Assembly: GCF_020515525.1 (NCBI RefSeq)
Contig: NZ_JAIYEP010000008.1
Span: 33,344 to 97,343, forward strand
DNA from: Rhodococcus yananensis
GTDB lineage: Bacteria > Actinomycetota > Actinomycetes > Mycobacteriales > Mycobacteriaceae
Direction of reading: 5' to 3'
Length of the DNA stretch: 64,000 bases
Shown here: piece by piece, positions 1-11,966 of the stretch
Layout: each line of letters begins with the position of its first letter
Position numbering within the stretch: the stretch's first letter is position 1
The notes under the pieces: generated by a model
What the model was told of the DNA's origin: nothing
Databases searched by the model: none
Seen by the model: only the letters and a program-made list of their open reading frames with translations
Translations under genes and position numbers: made by a program

Positions 1-472
1 GCACGTCGAAGACCACGGCCTCCGCCCTCGCACGCTCGTCGGGTCCCAGATCCGCCCGCGCCAGGTGGATCAGCAACGACTCCAGCACCGGGGTCATCGT
101 GACGACCGACGGTCCCGCGAACGCCCGAGGGACACGTTCGGGCGCGAAGAACGCGTCGTACAGCCGGATGTTCGCCGTGAGCCGCCCCGCGTGGACCTCC
201 CCGGCCGGTACCCACAGCCCGTATCCCTCCGCGACGGTGAAGACCCGGTCCCCGACCCGGGCGGTCATCGTTCCGCCCCGCACCCACACGAGTTCGTGCG
301 CCGGATGCACGTGCGGATCCCACTCCGTCGACGGAACCAACACGTGCGCTTCCGCCGCGATCACGAACGGAAGCGTCACGTCCTCGGGCAACGTCACGGT
401 GCGACCGGTCACCGAACCCGGCTCCCTGCTCCACGCACCCAGCACCGAACCCGGTACAGCACCAGCGATCAT
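1..472 (-). CDS. AraC-type transcriptional regulator, N-terminal sensor domain (partial, runs off the left edge)
   Basis: The minus strand reads an open frame from ATG at 472 to the window edge (157 codons visible). The visible part is a cupin-like AraC ligand-binding domain, with a cupin core around WDPHVHPAHELVWV at about residues 47-60, then a beta-rich stretch ending in PERVPRAFAG. Such domains precede a C-terminal AraC helix-turn-helix pair, which would lie outside the window. It starts 39 nt beyond the rsmB stop codon on the same strand. The family is an inference from the cupin motif alone; a stand-alone cupin is possible. Confidence 0.62.
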   Translation of the reverse strand, partial: MIAGAVPGSVLGAWSREPGSVTGRTVTLPEDVTLPFVIAAEAHVLVPSTEWDPHVHPAHELVWVRGGTMTARVGDRVFTVAEGYGLWVPAGEVHAGRLTANIRLYDAFFAPERVPRAFAGPSVVTMTPVLESLLIHLARADLGPDERARAEAVVFDV

Positions 473-511
473 GGGGGAAGTGTAGGCAGGGTTCGACGGT
501 CCGAGCCGCGA

Positions 512-1981
512 CTACCCGGCCGGTTTGCGGAGCGCGGCCATGAACATCGCGTCGGTGCCGTGCCGGTGCGGCCACAACTGCACGCCGGGTCCGGAGCCGA
601 GCTCGGGCACTCCCGGTACGAGCTCACGGGTGTCGAGTTGCTCGACACCGTGGCGACGCACCGCATCCGCGACGACCGCGACCGTCTCCGACACGTGCGG
701 CGAACACGTCGAGTACAGCACGACGCCGCCGGGCCGGAGCAGCCCGATCGCGGAGGCCAGCAGCTGCTTCTGCAGACGCACCAGGTCTGCCACGTCGTCG
801 GGTCGACGGCGCCACCGCGCCTCCGGGCGACGCCGCAGCGCACCGAGCCCGGTGCACGGCGCATCCACGAGGATGCGGTCGTAACCGGCGTCCAGCCCCG
901 GATCGCGGCCGTCCGCCACGTGCACGGTCACCGGCAACCCCCGCGTGGTCTTGCGGACGAGGTCGGCGCGGTGTTCGGCGGGTTCGACAGCGTCGACCGC
1001 GAACCCGTCGAGGTCGGCGAGGGCTCCGAGCAGCGCCGCCTTGCCTCCCGGCCCGGCACACAGATCCAGCCAGCGGCCACGGTCCTCACCGAGCAGCGGT
1101 GCGAGCGTCAAGGCGCGGGCGACCAGCTGACTGCCTTCGTCCTGCACCGCGGCCATACCCTCGCGGACCGGTTCGAGACGGCCCGGATCACCGTGTTCGA
1201 GATGCACCGCGTACGGCGACCACGGACCGACCTCACCGCCGGTGACCAGGGCGAGTTCCTCCGCGGTGATGATGCCGGGGCGCGCGACCAGATGCACGAT
1301 CGGGCGGGCGTCGTCCGCGGCGAGGACGCGGTCGAGCTCGCCGGCGTCGGGGCCGAGCGCGTGCGCGAACGCCTGCGCGATCCACACCGGATGCGCGTAG
1401 CGGAACGCCAGATGCCCCACCGCGTCGGTGTCCGCGGGCGGAGCCAGTCGCTCCACCCACTGCTCTTCGGTCTGCTCCCCCACCCGGCGCAGCACCGCAT
1501 TGACGAATCCTGCTCGTCCCGAACCGAATTCACTGCGTACCAGATCTACGCTCGTGGCGACGGCGGCGTGCGGTGCGACCCGGGTCCGCAGCAGCTGGTA
1601 CGCACCGAGTCGCAGCACGTCGAGCAGGGGACCGTCGATCTCGTCGACGGGCCGGGCCGCGGCGGAGGAGATGACTGCGTCCAGCAGGCCCCGCGCACGG
1701 GCCGCCCCGTAGGTCAGTTCCGTCGCCAGTGCCGCATCCCTGGCATCGAGGCGGCGTTCACGCAACAGGGTGGGCAGCACCAGGTTCGCGTACGCGTCGC
1801 GTTCCCGCACCGCCCGCAACACATCGCGTGCGACGACGCGGGCCGGGTCGACCGCCGACCGGGACGGTCGCGGAACGTGCCGGGGACGACCGCCGCGATC
1901 GCCCCGACCGCGACCACGCCTCCCGCCGCGGGCAGGTTCGCCGGATCGCCGTTCGGAGGATCGGCCGGATTCGTCGGTCAC
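512..1981 (-). CDS. rsmB: 16S rRNA (cytosine-5)-methyltransferase RsmB (Fmu/Sun family)
   Basis: SAM-dependent enzyme that methylates a cytosine of 16S rRNA (C967 in E. coli). The 489-residue protein has a basic, low-complexity N-terminus (about 1-45), a NusB-like RNA-binding domain (about 46-180) and a Rossmann methyltransferase domain. Seen motifs: SAM-binding [10 protein letters not shown] at 305-314, DAPCTGLG at 373-380 with Cys376, and YSTCSP at 423-428 with catalytic Cys426. The length is slightly above the usual 430-460 because of the Arg/Gly-rich leader. Its start overlaps the fmt stop by 4 nt (ATGA), so translation is probably coupled to fmt. Confidence 0.95.
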   Translation of the reverse strand: MTDESGRSSERRSGEPARGGRRGRGRGDRGGRPRHVPRPSRSAVDPARVVARDVLRAVRERDAYANLVLPTLLRERRLDARDAALATELTYGAARARGLLDAVISSAAARPVDEIDGPLLDVLRLGAYQLLRTRVAPHAAVATSVDLVRSEFGSGRAGFVNAVLRRVGEQTEEQWVERLAPPADTDAVGHLAFRYAHPVWIAQAFAHALGPDAGELDRVLAADDARPIVHLVARPGIITAEELALVTGGEVGPWSPYAVHLEHGDPGRLEPVREGMAAVQDEGSQLVARALTLAPLLGEDRGRWLDLCAGPGGKAALLGALADLDGFAVDAVEPAEHRADLVRKTTRGLPVTVHVADGRDPGLDAGYDRILVDAPCTGLGALRRRPEARWRRRPDDVADLVRLQKQLLASAIGLLRPGGVVLYSTCSPHVSETVAVVADAVRRHGVEQLDTRELVPGVPELGSGPGVQLWPHRHGTDAMFMAALRKPAG

Positions 1982-2901
1982 CGGGCACCCGCCTTCTCGT
2001 CGAGACGGGCACCGCGGGCCCAGTCGGTGGCGGCCATCGCCTTCTTCCCGGGTGGTTGCACGACGCCGAGTTGCACAGCGCTGCTTCCGGTCCCGATCAG
2101 GAGTGCCTTCTTGCGGACACCGATCTCCCCCGGCTCGAGGGCTTCCTCGGTCGCGGTGACGGGGCCGACCTTCACCCGCAGATCACCGATCATGGTCCAG
2201 GCTCCGGGCGCGGGGGTCACCGACCGGATGTGTCGGTCCACCACGTGCGCGGGTAGGGACCAGTCGATGCGCGCGGCATCGACGGTGATCTTCGGCGCGT
2301 ACGACACCCCGTCGGCGGACTGCGGGACGGCATTCACGATGCCGTCCTCGAGAGCGTCGAGGGTCGAGGTGAGCAGGGTCGCGCCCGCCCCGGCGAGTCG
2401 GTCGAGGAGATCCCCCGCCGTGTCGGTGGGCCGCACCGTCTCGGTGACCACCCCGTACACCGGGCCGGTGTCCAGGCCCGACTCGAGCCGGAACGTGCTT
2501 GCTCCGGTGATCTCGTCGCCCGCGGCGATCGCCGCCTGGACCGGTGCCGCGCCCCGCCACGCGGGGAGCAACGAGAAATGCAGGTTGACCCATCCGTGCA
2601 CCGGGATGTCGAGCACCGGTTGCGGAATCAGCGCACCGTACGCGACGACCGGGCAGCAGTCCGGGGCGAGTTCGGTCAGGCGCGCGACGAACTCGGGGTC
2701 GCGCGGCGACCGAGGCGTGAGCACCTCGATACCGTGCTCGTCGGCGACCCGCCCGACCTCCGAACGCACTGCTCTGCGGCCCCGCCCCGCGACCGTGTCG
2801 GGTCGGGTGACGACGGCGAGCACCTCGTGGCGGCCGGAGTCGATCAGCGTGCGCAACGACGGGACCGCGGGCGCGGGTGTACCCGCGAACACCACCCGCA
2901 T
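1978..2901 (-). CDS. fmt: methionyl-tRNA formyltransferase
   Basis: Transfers a formyl group from 10-formyl-THF to initiator Met-tRNA. The 307-residue length is normal. The catalytic triad is visible: Asn106 and His108 in NLHFSLLP, and Asp144 in the GLDTG motif, with the family signature [11 protein letters not shown] at 110-120. The C-terminal OB-fold region follows from about residue 205. It is immediately followed by rsmB with a 4-nt overlap. Upstream, a 159-nt gap separates it from the lipase gene; a TAGACT box at 2997-3002 (minus) is a possible -10 element. No def gene sits beside it. Confidence 0.96.
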   Translation of the reverse strand: MRVVFAGTPAPAVPSLRTLIDSGRHEVLAVVTRPDTVAGRGRRAVRSEVGRVADEHGIEVLTPRSPRDPEFVARLTELAPDCCPVVAYGALIPQPVLDIPVHGWVNLHFSLLPAWRGAAPVQAAIAAGDEITGASTFRLESGLDTGPVYGVVTETVRPTDTAGDLLDRLAGAGATLLTSTLDALEDGIVNAVPQSADGVSYAPKITVDAARIDWSLPAHVVDRHIRSVTPAPGAWTMIGDLRVKVGPVTATEEALEPGEIGVRKKALLIGTGSSAVQLGVVQPPGKKAMAATDWARGARLDEKAGAR

Positions 2902-3060
2902 ATCAGGGCACCGCCGGTGCGGTGTGCGGGGCGGGCGCGGGTCGGGCCGAACGTGTCACGGATACTGCTCCCGGATCTCGAGGACGATGTCCCTCCAGTC
3001 TAGGAAGTCGCACGGTGGGCCGTGCAGGGCCGTCAGCCAGCGCATCCTCACGTAGCGTCC

Positions 3061-4029
3061 TCAACTGTTGCTCTGCAGGACGACCTCGGGAATCCCCGTG
3101 CCGAACGGCACCGCGACGCAGGTCCCCGGGGCGAAGCGCTCGGGGGCGAGCACGTGCCGGACCGTCTCGAGTGTGAACCGGTCGTAGACCATGTTGAAGT
3201 GACCGGTCATGTCCGCGGGGCAGAGATCCTGGATCACCAGGTTCGTCGCGCCGGGGCCGCGGAGCGCGATGTTGCTCGCCGGTTGGATCACCTCGTCCAC
3301 AGCCGACCCGATCGTGGTGTACCGCACTCCCGGCACGGTGTCGACGGGGGTGTTGAGTTCTCCGAGCACGTCCGAGCCCTGCAGTTGCTGGACGAGCGCC
3401 TCCGACAGGACCGAACCCACCGCGTCGACGGCGCCGGGAATCGTCGCGGCGGCGCTTCCCAATCCGTAGAACGTGCCACCGTAGCTCGGGGATGCCAGCC
3501 CCACCCAGTGGTCGACGACGTGCGCTCCACCGAGTCGGTTGATGTACCAGCGGGTCACCGTCGCTCCCTGTGAGTACCCGATCACGTCGACCTCGGCCGC
3601 ACCTGTCGCCGACCGCACCCGATCGACGAATCGGCCGAACTGTTCTGCGCTGACCCGGATGTCGCCCGTACCGTAGCCGTCCTCCCCCGGCGCGCGCCCG
3701 TAGTCGACCGCGAACACACACCAGCCGGAATCCGCGAGCAGGGGCGCCAGAGCCGCGAAGTCGGAGTAGCTGTCCGAATCCGTTCCGTGCGCGAGCACCA
3801 GGGGACGCGGATGTTCGGTGGTCGGCACACACGCGAAGTCGTTCGTGCCCGGTGGGGCCGAACCGGGATGGTTCTCGCTGTATTCGGAGGCCTCGGCGTG
3901 GGTGTGTGCCACCGGGCCCGGATCGGTCGGCACGAAGTCCACCGAACCACCGGCCGGATCGGCACTCGCCGTTCCCCCCACCAAGGCGATCGCGCTCGCG
4001 ATCGCACCGAGTACGAACATCCGTGACAC
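3061..4029 (-). CDS. secreted class 2 lipase / alpha-beta hydrolase
   Basis: Predicted exported lipase of the EstA/LipA class 2 type. The N-terminus has a short basic region, a hydrophobic stretch and a likely cleavage near ASA-DPAGG, so it should be Sec-exported. The nucleophile elbow is GYSQG with the catalytic Ser; the oxyanion strand LVLAHGT, an Asp in GSAVDEV and a His in TGHFNM complete a triad in the expected order. I chose the GTG at 4029 because GGAGGA lies 9 nt before it; a GTG at 4047 would add six residues. Transcribed divergently from the NUDIX gene. The substrate cannot be read from sequence. Confidence 0.85.
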   Translation of the reverse strand: MSRMFVLGAIASAIALVGGTASADPAGGSVDFVPTDPGPVAHTHAEASEYSENHPGSAPPGTNDFACVPTTEHPRPLVLAHGTDSDSYSDFAALAPLLADSGWCVFAVDYGRAPGEDGYGTGDIRVSAEQFGRFVDRVRSATGAAEVDVIGYSQGATVTRWYINRLGGAHVVDHWVGLASPSYGGTFYGLGSAAATIPGAVDAVGSVLSEALVQQLQGSDVLGELNTPVDTVPGVRYTTIGSAVDEVIQPASNIALRGPGATNLVIQDLCPADMTGHFNMVYDRFTLETVRHVLAPERFAPGTCVAVPFGTGIPEVVLQSNS

Positions 4030-4184
4030 CCGTCGTCTTCCTCCCACAGCCCTCCCCTTCCCATCCGGTCACAACCCCGACCAGTCACCATTGTGGCCGA
4101 ACCCGGGGCTGGTGTCCCCGCACGGAAAAAGTTCCGGTTCACCGCCCGGCGGGAGCACGGGGAACTCCCCGATACGATGGCGCC

Positions 4185-4604
4185 GTGACGACAGCGAACG
4201 TGATCACCGTCAGCGCCGTGGTCCTCCGAGACGATGCGGGGGCGGTGTTGACTGTCCGCAAACGCGGCACCGACCATTTCATGTTCCCGGGCGGCAAACC
4301 CGAACCCGGCGAGTCCCCCGCGCAGACCGCGGTCCGCGAATGCGCGGAGGAACTCGGTGCCGACCTCGACCTCGCCGAACTGCGTCCCGTCGGTGTGTTC
4401 CGCGCCGCCGCCGCGAACGAGGACGGTTTCGTCGTCGAGGCATCCGTGTTCGAGCACCCACCGGTAGCGGCGGTCGCGCCCGCCGCGGAGATCGACGAGG
4501 TGCGCTGGCTGGACACCGCCGCGGGCGCGGGATTCCCCCACGATCTCGCGCCGCTGTCCGTACTCGTGCTGTCCGGTGGAGAACCGCTCGGTCCCGTTCG
4601 CTGA
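4185..4604 (+). CDS. NUDIX hydrolase
   Basis: A 139-residue NUDIX domain protein. The full NUDIX box is at residues 37-59: Gly37, Glu43, then Arg51-Glu52 and Glu55-Glu56-Leu-Gly58, matching GX5EX7REUXEEXGU. These residues bind Mg2+ for hydrolysis of nucleoside diphosphate derivatives. The GTG start gives a normal NUDIX N-terminus (VTTANVITVSAVVL). It stands alone on the plus strand, divergent from the lipase and convergent with priA 19 nt away. Sequence does not fix the substrate; MutT-like sanitising or a sugar-nucleotide role are both possible. Confidence 0.88.
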   Translation: MTTANVITVSAVVLRDDAGAVLTVRKRGTDHFMFPGGKPEPGESPAQTAVRECAEELGADLDLAELRPVGVFRAAAANEDGFVVEASVFEHPPVAAVAPAAEIDEVRWLDTAAGAGFPHDLAPLSVLVLSGGEPLGPVR

Positions 4605-4623
4605 CCGGCGGGGCGGCGAGCCG

Positions 4624-6642
4624 TCAGCCGATCCGCGGTGGATCCATCTGCACTCGCAGAGGACCGTCGGTGCGCCGCGCGGTGCGCCCGGCCTGGGCAC
4701 TGCGCAGCGCCGACCCGAGTGCCCGCCCGCGGTCCCGGGGCACCCGGACCAACATGCGATGCACCTCGTCGGGTTCGGGATCGTCGGCACCGAACGGGAG
4801 TCGCTGCCCCGGCGGGAGCGGCACCGGTCCGAGCAGTTCGGCACCTGCCGGAAGGTGCGTGGCCTCGAGCAACGCCGCGACCGCAGGTGCCGCGCCGTCG
4901 ACCGCCGCCATGTGCACGGCCGGCGGAAATCCCACCTCGGCGCGTTCGGCGACCTCCGCAGCGGCGTGACCGACCGGGTCCCAGCGCACCAGGGCCTGCA
5001 CCGTCGGGATCCCCGAATCCGCGACCACCACGACCCGTCCGCCCTCCGATGCCGGACGCACCAGCGCCGACGCCGTCAACCAGCGGCGCATCGTCTCCTC
5101 GGTCGCCCGCAGATCCGCGCGACCGAGGAGCGCCCACCCGTCGAGCAGCAGCGCCGCACCGTAACCACCGGCCGCCACCGGTTCGGCACCGACGGTGGAC
5201 ACGACGAGCGCGGCGGACTCGGGCGCGGTCGCCTTCACCTCGGAACCACCCGACGTCACCACCGGTACCCCGGGGAAAGCGCGACCGAGTTCCTCCGCGG
5301 TGCGGCCCGCACCGACCACCACCGCGCGCAGCGAACGCGCGCCGCACGCGTGACAGCGATGCGTCGCATCGGCGACCCCGCACCACTTGCAGGCGGGGAC
5401 GGCCGCACCGTCGGGGCCGCCCGCGGACGGTAGCGCCAGCGGACCGTTGCAACGCCGGCAACGCGCCGGTGCCCGGCACTTGCCGCATGCCAGCGCCGGC
5501 ACGTAACCGCGGCGCGGAACCTGCACGAGCACGGGGCGTCCCGCACCGATCGCCGCCCGGGCCGCCTCGAACGCGATACCGGGCAGCCGGGCGGCGCGCG
5601 CCGCCGGATCACGGGCGAGGGCCCGGTCGCTGTCGGCGAGGGCGACGATCCGCGGGGCGCACGCGCGTACCACCTCGCGGGGAGCGACCAGGTCGTGCGC
5701 CCAGCCCGCCTCGACGAGGGCCTGCGTCTCCGCGGTGCGAGCGTGGCCGGCCACGACGACGGCCGCACCACAGGCGTGGGCGCGCAGCGCCGCCACCTCC
5801 CGGGTGTGCGGGTACGGGGAGCGCGGTTCGCAGTGCAGGTCGTCACCGTCGTCCCACACGACGAGCAACCCGATGGCCGGGCCGGGCGCGAACACCGCGG
5901 CCCGTGTCCCCACGACGATGCGGGCCGAGCCACGCAGCGCCGCGAGCCACCGCCGGTATCGCTCGGCGGGCCCGAGCCCGGCGGCGAGGCCGACGACGTG
6001 GTCGTCGCCGACGAGGTCGACGCACGCCGTGAGCACCCGGTCGAGGTCACGTTGGTCGGGGACGACGAGGACGGCACCGCGACCGCGGGCCGCGGTGACG
6101 GCGGCGAGTTCCGCGAGGCGGCGCGGCCAGTCCTCTCCCGGTAGTGCCTGCCACGCGGCGCGCGGTGTGCGTCCGGCGACGAGTGCGTCGAGGAAGTTGT
6201 CGCCGTGCCGGTAGCGGGCCCAGGCCGCCCGGTCCACCCGCGGCGGTACCGGCGGTTCGGTGACGCGGACGGCCTCCGCCTCGACACGGGCGTGCCGGGG
6301 CGGCACGGCCAGTCGCAGGACGTCGGCTCGGGTGCCGGCGTAGCGGGTGGCGACCTCGTCCGCGAGAGCGGCGATCTCGGGGGTGAGCACGACCTCGGCG
6401 GAGACGACGCGTTCGATGCGGCCGAGTCTGCCGGGGTGGTCGCTGGTCGCGACACGGTCGAGGAGGAATCCGTCGACGAGACGACCGGCGAAACGCACGC
6501 GGACGCGGACGCCCGGGCGGGCGTCCGCGTCCAGCTCGCGCGGAATCAGGTAGTCGAACTCGCGGTCTAGGTGCGGGAGCGGCAGCAGGGGCAGCACCCG
6601 AGCGACCGGGTCGACCTCGGCTGCGGGTCGTTCGGCGGCCAA
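4624..6642 (-). CDS. priA: PriA-like primosomal protein N' lacking helicase ATPase motifs
   Basis: A 672-residue homologue of the replication restart protein PriA. The 3'-DNA-binding N-terminus (about 10-115) and the double zinc-binding module with Cys386, 389, 395, 398 and 418, 421, 430, 433 are present. No Walker A (GxxGxGKT) is seen where expected (about 155-175), and the DEAD/H-type Walker B position reads WDDGDDLH at 263-270. This matches the actinobacterial form described as probably lacking helicase activity, so a structural or loading role is likely. The start is TTG at 6642, 18 nt downstream of the metK stop, so the two are probably co-transcribed. Confidence 0.9.
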   Translation of the reverse strand: MAAERPAAEVDPVARVLPLLPLPHLDREFDYLIPRELDADARPGVRVRVRFAGRLVDGFLLDRVATSDHPGRLGRIERVVSAEVVLTPEIAALADEVATRYAGTRADVLRLAVPPRHARVEAEAVRVTEPPVPPRVDRAAWARYRHGDNFLDALVAGRTPRAAWQALPGEDWPRRLAELAAVTAARGRGAVLVVPDQRDLDRVLTACVDLVGDDHVVGLAAGLGPAERYRRWLAALRGSARIVVGTRAAVFAPGPAIGLLVVWDDGDDLHCEPRSPYPHTREVAALRAHACGAAVVVAGHARTAETQALVEAGWAHDLVAPREVVRACAPRIVALADSDRALARDPAARAARLPGIAFEAARAAIGAGRPVLVQVPRRGYVPALACGKCRAPARCRRCNGPLALPSAGGPDGAAVPACKWCGVADATHRCHACGARSLRAVVVGAGRTAEELGRAFPGVPVVTSGGSEVKATAPESAALVVSTVGAEPVAAGGYGAALLLDGWALLGRADLRATEETMRRWLTASALVRPASEGGRVVVVADSGIPTVQALVRWDPVGHAAAEVAERAEVGFPPAVHMAAVDGAAPAVAALLEATHLPAGAELLGPVPLPPGQRLPFGADDPEPDEVHRMLVRVPRDRGRALGSALRSAQAGRTARRTDGPLRVQMDPPRIG

Positions 6643-6660
6643 CCGTGCGTGCCGGTCGGG

Positions 6661-7875
6661 TTACAGACCGGCTGCGGCGCGCAACTTCTCGGCGCGGTCG
6701 GTGCTCTCCCACGGCAGGTCGATGTCGGTGCGACCGAAGTGGCCGTACGCCGCGGTCTGCGCGTAGATGGGACGCAGCAGATCGAGGTCGCGGATGATCG
6801 CGCCCGGTCGCAGATCGAAGACCTCTCCGATGGCCTGCTGGATCCGGGCCGGATCGGTCTTCTCGGTGCCGAACGTCTCGACGAACAGACCGACGGGGGC
6901 GGCCTTGCCGATGGCGTAGGCGACCTGCACCTCGATGCGGTCGGCGAGTCCCGCGGCGACGGCGTTCTTGGCGACCCACCGCATCGCGTACGCGGCGGAC
7001 CGGTCGACCTTCGACGGGTCCTTGCCGGAGAAGGCGCCGCCACCGTGGCGGGCCATACCGCCGTAGGTGTCGACGATGATCTTGCGTCCCGTCAGGCCCG
7101 CGTCGCCCATGGGTCCGCCGAGGACGAACGATCCGGACGGATTGACGAGCAGCCGGATGTCGGAGGTGTCGAGACCGGCGAGGTTCGGGTCGGCGAGTAC
7201 CGCATCGACGACATGCGTGCGCAGATCCGGGGCCAACAGGTTGTTCAGGTCGATGTCGGCGGCGTGTTGTGTGGAGATGACGATGGTGTCGAGGCGGACC
7301 GGGGTGTCACCGTCGTACTCGATGGTGACCTGGGTCTTCCCGTCGGGACGCAGGTACGGCAACACCCCGGTCTTGCGGACCTCGGTGAGCCGCCGCGACA
7401 GTCGGTGCGCGAGCGAGATCGGCAGCGGCATGAGCTCGGGGGTGTCCGAGCAGGCGTAGCCGAACATCAGGCCCTGGTCGCCGGCGCCCTGCAGGGCCAC
7501 CTCGTCGTCGGTCAGGGTGCCGGTGCGTGCCTCGTGCGAGACGTCGACGCCGCCGGCGATCTCCGGCGACTGCGCGCCGATCGCGATGTTGACACCGCAC
7601 GAGTTCCCGTCGAACCCCTTCGACGACGAGTCGTAGCCGATCTCGAGGACCCGATCGCGGACGATCTTCGGGATGTCCGCGTACGCCGACGTGGTGACCT
7701 CACCGACGACGTGGACCTGGCCGGTGGTCACGAGGGTCTCCACCGCGACACGGGAACGGGGATCCTCGGCGAGGAGGGCGTCGAGGACGGAGTCGCTGAT
7801 CGCGTCACAGATCTTGTCCGGGTGCCCCTCCGTCACGGACTCACTGGTGAAAAGCCGACTTCCGGTCTTGCTCAC
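6661..7875 (-). CDS. metK: S-adenosylmethionine synthetase
   Basis: Makes SAM from methionine and ATP; cytosolic tetramer. The 404-residue length is normal. Seen motifs are the N-terminal EGHPDK at 16-21, GAGDQG at 130-135 (methionine/ATP site) and the phosphate-loop GGGAFSGKD at 278-286. The GTG start has a GGGAGAG ribosome site at normal spacing. Upstream is a 143-nt gap with a TAGAAC box at 7918-7923 (minus) preceded by TG, a possible extended -10. I found no SAM riboswitch fold there. priA follows after 18 nt. Confidence 0.98.
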   Translation of the reverse strand: MSKTGSRLFTSESVTEGHPDKICDAISDSVLDALLAEDPRSRVAVETLVTTGQVHVVGEVTTSAYADIPKIVRDRVLEIGYDSSSKGFDGNSCGVNIAIGAQSPEIAGGVDVSHEARTGTLTDDEVALQGAGDQGLMFGYACSDTPELMPLPISLAHRLSRRLTEVRKTGVLPYLRPDGKTQVTIEYDGDTPVRLDTIVISTQHAADIDLNNLLAPDLRTHVVDAVLADPNLAGLDTSDIRLLVNPSGSFVLGGPMGDAGLTGRKIIVDTYGGMARHGGGAFSGKDPSKVDRSAAYAMRWVAKNAVAAGLADRIEVQVAYAIGKAAPVGLFVETFGTEKTDPARIQQAIGEVFDLRPGAIIRDLDLLRPIYAQTAAYGHFGRTDIDLPWESTDRAEKLRAAAGL

Positions 7876-8018
7876 AGACTCTCCCTCTCGACTGATGTTC
7901 TGGCCTCGTGTGTAGTGGTTCTAGCACGTGCTCGGTGTGGCCCCGAATCCCCCACCCCGATTCCGACGCTACTGCCCCCGCAGCATCGGCGCGAGTGTCC
8001 GAGGTCACTCGAGCGTAA

Positions 8019-9670
<1,652 letters not shown>

Positions 9671-10282
9671 TCAGGTGGCGTCGGGTCCGACCAACAAGGA
9701 TACCAACTCGTCGCAGGCACGGTCGACGTCCTCGTTGACCACCACGACGTCGAACTCGTCACGGGCGGCCAGTTCGGTGCGAGCGGTGTCGAGCCTGCGG
9801 GCCACGACGTCGTCGGTTTCGGTACCGCGACCGGTGAGGCGCTCGACGAGGACCTCCCAGCTGGGCGGCGCCAGGAACGCGAGCACCGCCTCCGGCATCG
9901 CGGTCCGCACTGCGCGGGCACCGGCGAGATCCACCTCGACGAGGACCGGGCGGCCCGCGTCGAGAGCCTCCCGGACGGGTGCGGCCGGGGTACCCGATCG
10001 CTGCAGGCCACCGTGGATGTCCGCCCATTCGAGCAGATCACCGGCATCGATCATCCGATCGAACTCGGCGCGGGACACGAAATGGTAGTCGTGCCCGTCC
10101 ACCTCCCCGGGACGCGGATCCCGGGTCGTGGCGGACACACTGAACAGCAGATTCGGCACGCGCTCGCGCAGAACCTTCACGACGGTCGACTTCCCGACCG
10201 CGGAGGGGCCGGCCAGGACGACCAGCCGGCCCCTCCGCGCTGCGGGTGCGCTGTCCGCCACGGATTGTGCGTCAGCTACCAC
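9671..10282 (-). CDS. gmk: guanylate kinase
   Basis: Phosphorylates GMP to GDP. The 203-residue protein has the P-loop GPSAVGKST at 25-33, the GMP-binding [14 protein letters not shown] stretch after about residue 50 and the lid region. A 17-residue Ala-rich N-terminal extension precedes the first strand, usual in this lineage. Only 5 nt separate it from mihF upstream, so mihF-gmk is a transcription unit. Confidence 0.97.
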   Translation of the reverse strand: MVADAQSVADSAPAARRGRLVVLAGPSAVGKSTVVKVLRERVPNLLFSVSATTRDPRPGEVDGHDYHFVSRAEFDRMIDAGDLLEWADIHGGLQRSGTPAAPVREALDAGRPVLVEVDLAGARAVRTAMPEAVLAFLAPPSWEVLVERLTGRGTETDDVVARRLDTARTELAARDEFDVVVVNEDVDRACDELVSLLVGPDAT

Positions 10283-10287
10283 GGTGC

Positions 10288-10608
10288 TCAGGCGTCGAAA
10301 TCGAACCTGGCGAGCAACGCCTTGCGCTGGCGATCACCGAGACCGCGCAGACGGCGGGTCGGAGCGATCTCCAGTTCGGTCATGATCTCCTGCGCCTTGA
10401 CCTTGCCGACCTTCGGCAGGGCCTCGAGCAGGGCGGACACCTTCATCTTGCCGAGGATCTCGTCGTTCTCGGCGTCGGCGAGCACCTGCTTGAGGTCGGT
10501 GCCGCCACGCTTCAGGCGCTCCTTGAGCTCCGCCCGGGCACGACGGGCAGCAGCCGCCTTCTCCAGAGCAGCGGCGCGCTGCTCGTCGGTCAGCTGGGGA
10601 AGGGCCAC
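10288..10608 (-). CDS. mihF: mycobacterial-type integration host factor (mIHF)
   Basis: Small basic nucleoid-associated protein that bends DNA. In mycobacteria mIHF is essential and supports L5 phage integration. The 106-residue protein has an N-terminal charged helix (residues 8-34, Ala/Arg/Lys/Glu-rich) and a helix-hairpin-helix-like part around [14 protein letters not shown] followed by [18 protein letters not shown], the family signature. The GTG start is preceded by GGAGG with 4 nt spacing. A perfect TTGACA lies at 10649-10654 (minus), but no convincing -10 follows. Confidence 0.96.
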   Translation of the reverse strand: MALPQLTDEQRAAALEKAAAARRARAELKERLKRGGTDLKQVLADAENDEILGKMKVSALLEALPKVGKVKAQEIMTELEIAPTRRLRGLGDRQRKALLARFDFDA

Positions 10609-11142
10609 GGTTCCTCCGTCTCATCGTTGGCAAACAGTCTTCGACCGCTGTCAACCAGCGGCGATAGCGACCGTACTCACGACCGCCGACGATTGCGAAC
10701 CCGCCCCCCGCCGTTCCAGTCGAAAACACGTGCGGTAGTGGGAATCGGAAACGGACCGGAGAACCCGCAGGTCGTGAGCGCGCACACGTTGGATCGCACA
10801 CGATCGACATCGCAAAACCGCAGGTCACAGCCCCGCCTCCGCGGGTCGGGACGGGGATGGACACTCGCGCGGCGCAGTTCCGCACCTCGCATCCGGACGC
10901 GGCCGCGGGTCGGGCGAAATTTTTTCGCGGAGTGCGCGTGTCGCGAGCGGGTACAACCGCACGGAAAGCCGTACATCCTGCATGTTCGCAGCCGACGCCG
11001 CCCGTCCGGCGGGCCCACACGACCTCACGACGTCGGGGGCACCGCACAGGCGTGCACGGCGCCCCCGAACCTGTCGAGACTCTTCGGTGCGGCCGGAACG
11101 TCCCCCGGACGTCTCGGTCGCGCAGGAACGCGAACGGATACC
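10609..11142. other. 534-nt gene-free interval between mihF and pyrF
   Basis: No open frame here has a ribosome site, family resemblance and actinobacterial codon use together. It must hold the mihF promoter and the end of the pyr operon. Visible elements are a TTGACA hexamer at 10649-10654 (minus), an unusually AT-rich palindrome GCGAAA-TTT-TTTCGC at 10914-10928, and a degenerate copy of the 3' end of pyrF at 11113-11136 (separate entry). The rest looks like ordinary non-coding GC-rich sequence. Confidence 0.6.
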
Positions 11143-11165
11143 TCAGTCGCGTAGGAACGCGAACG
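11113..11165 (-). repeat. tandem near-duplicate of the last codons of pyrF
   Basis: The 24 nt at 11142-11165, which carry the last codons and stop of pyrF, recur at 11113-11136 with 22 of 24 matches, 29 nt further on in the direction of translation. In the downstream copy the stop codon TGA has become CGA and the Leu codon differs synonymously. It looks like a short tandem duplication behind the gene. Confidence 0.75.
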
Positions 11166-11966
11166 ACGCGGCCACACGGGCCGCCTCGTCACGCAACGCC
11201 TGCACCGACGGCCCCGCCCGCAGTACCTCGCGCGAGACGTTGGGGACAACGGCCCGGAGCGCGTCCCCCGCGAGCCGGCGCACGTCGTCGGCGGTACCGC
11301 CCTGTGCGCCGACACCCGGCATCAGGATCGGACCGTGCACGGCACTCAGATCGGGTGCGGCGGTCAGCGTCGCGCCCACCACCACACCGACCGGACCGAG
11401 CACCGGGTACCCGGCGTTCCGGGCCGCGGCCTCGTCGACCATCACCTGGGCGAGGGTGCGCCCGTCCGCGACGGTCGCGCGCTGCACCTGGGCCCCTTCC
11501 GGGTTGGAGGTGGCCGCGAGCACGAACACACCACGATCGGCGCCCCGAGCCAGGCTCAGGGCCGGTTCCAGGGCACCGAATCCCAGGTACGGCGACACGG
11601 TCACCGCATCCGAACACAGCGGCGACTCGTCGGACAGCCAGGTGCGCGCGTACGCGGCCATCGTCGATCCGATGTCGCCGCGTTTGGCGTCGGAGAGCAC
11701 CAGGGTGCCGCTCTCGCGCAGCGCCGCCACCGCCCGTTCGAGCACCGCGATGCCCGCCGAGCCGAACGCCTCGAAGAACGCCACCTGTGGTTTGACGAGC
11801 GCAACATTCCCGGCGAACGCGTCGACGCACCGTTCGGTGAACTCGGCCAGCCCGGCCGTGTCCACTGTCAGTCCCCACGCCCCGAGCAGTTCCGGATGCG
11901 GGTCGATACCCACGCACAGCGGTCCGCGCTCGGTGAGCGCCGCGTCCAGCCGCTCCCCGAATCCGG

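Noticed and set aside
41..511. Plus-strand frames at the left edge
   Set aside because: The minus strand encodes a coherent cupin domain here, so the plus frames are shadows.
65..3055. 996-codon plus-strand frame across rsmB and fmt
   Set aside because: It is antisense to two clear enzymes with intact catalytic motifs; long antisense frames are expected at this GC content, and its translation is Arg/Gly/Pro-rich with no domain.
7876..8018. SAM riboswitch upstream of metK
   Set aside because: The interval is 143 nt and shows no conserved SAM-I or SAM-IV core that I can recognise by eye.
10914..10928. AT-rich palindrome as a terminator or operator
   Set aside because: Six-base arms with a TTT loop are short, and no gene or promoter is tightly placed around it; kept only as a remark in the interval entry.
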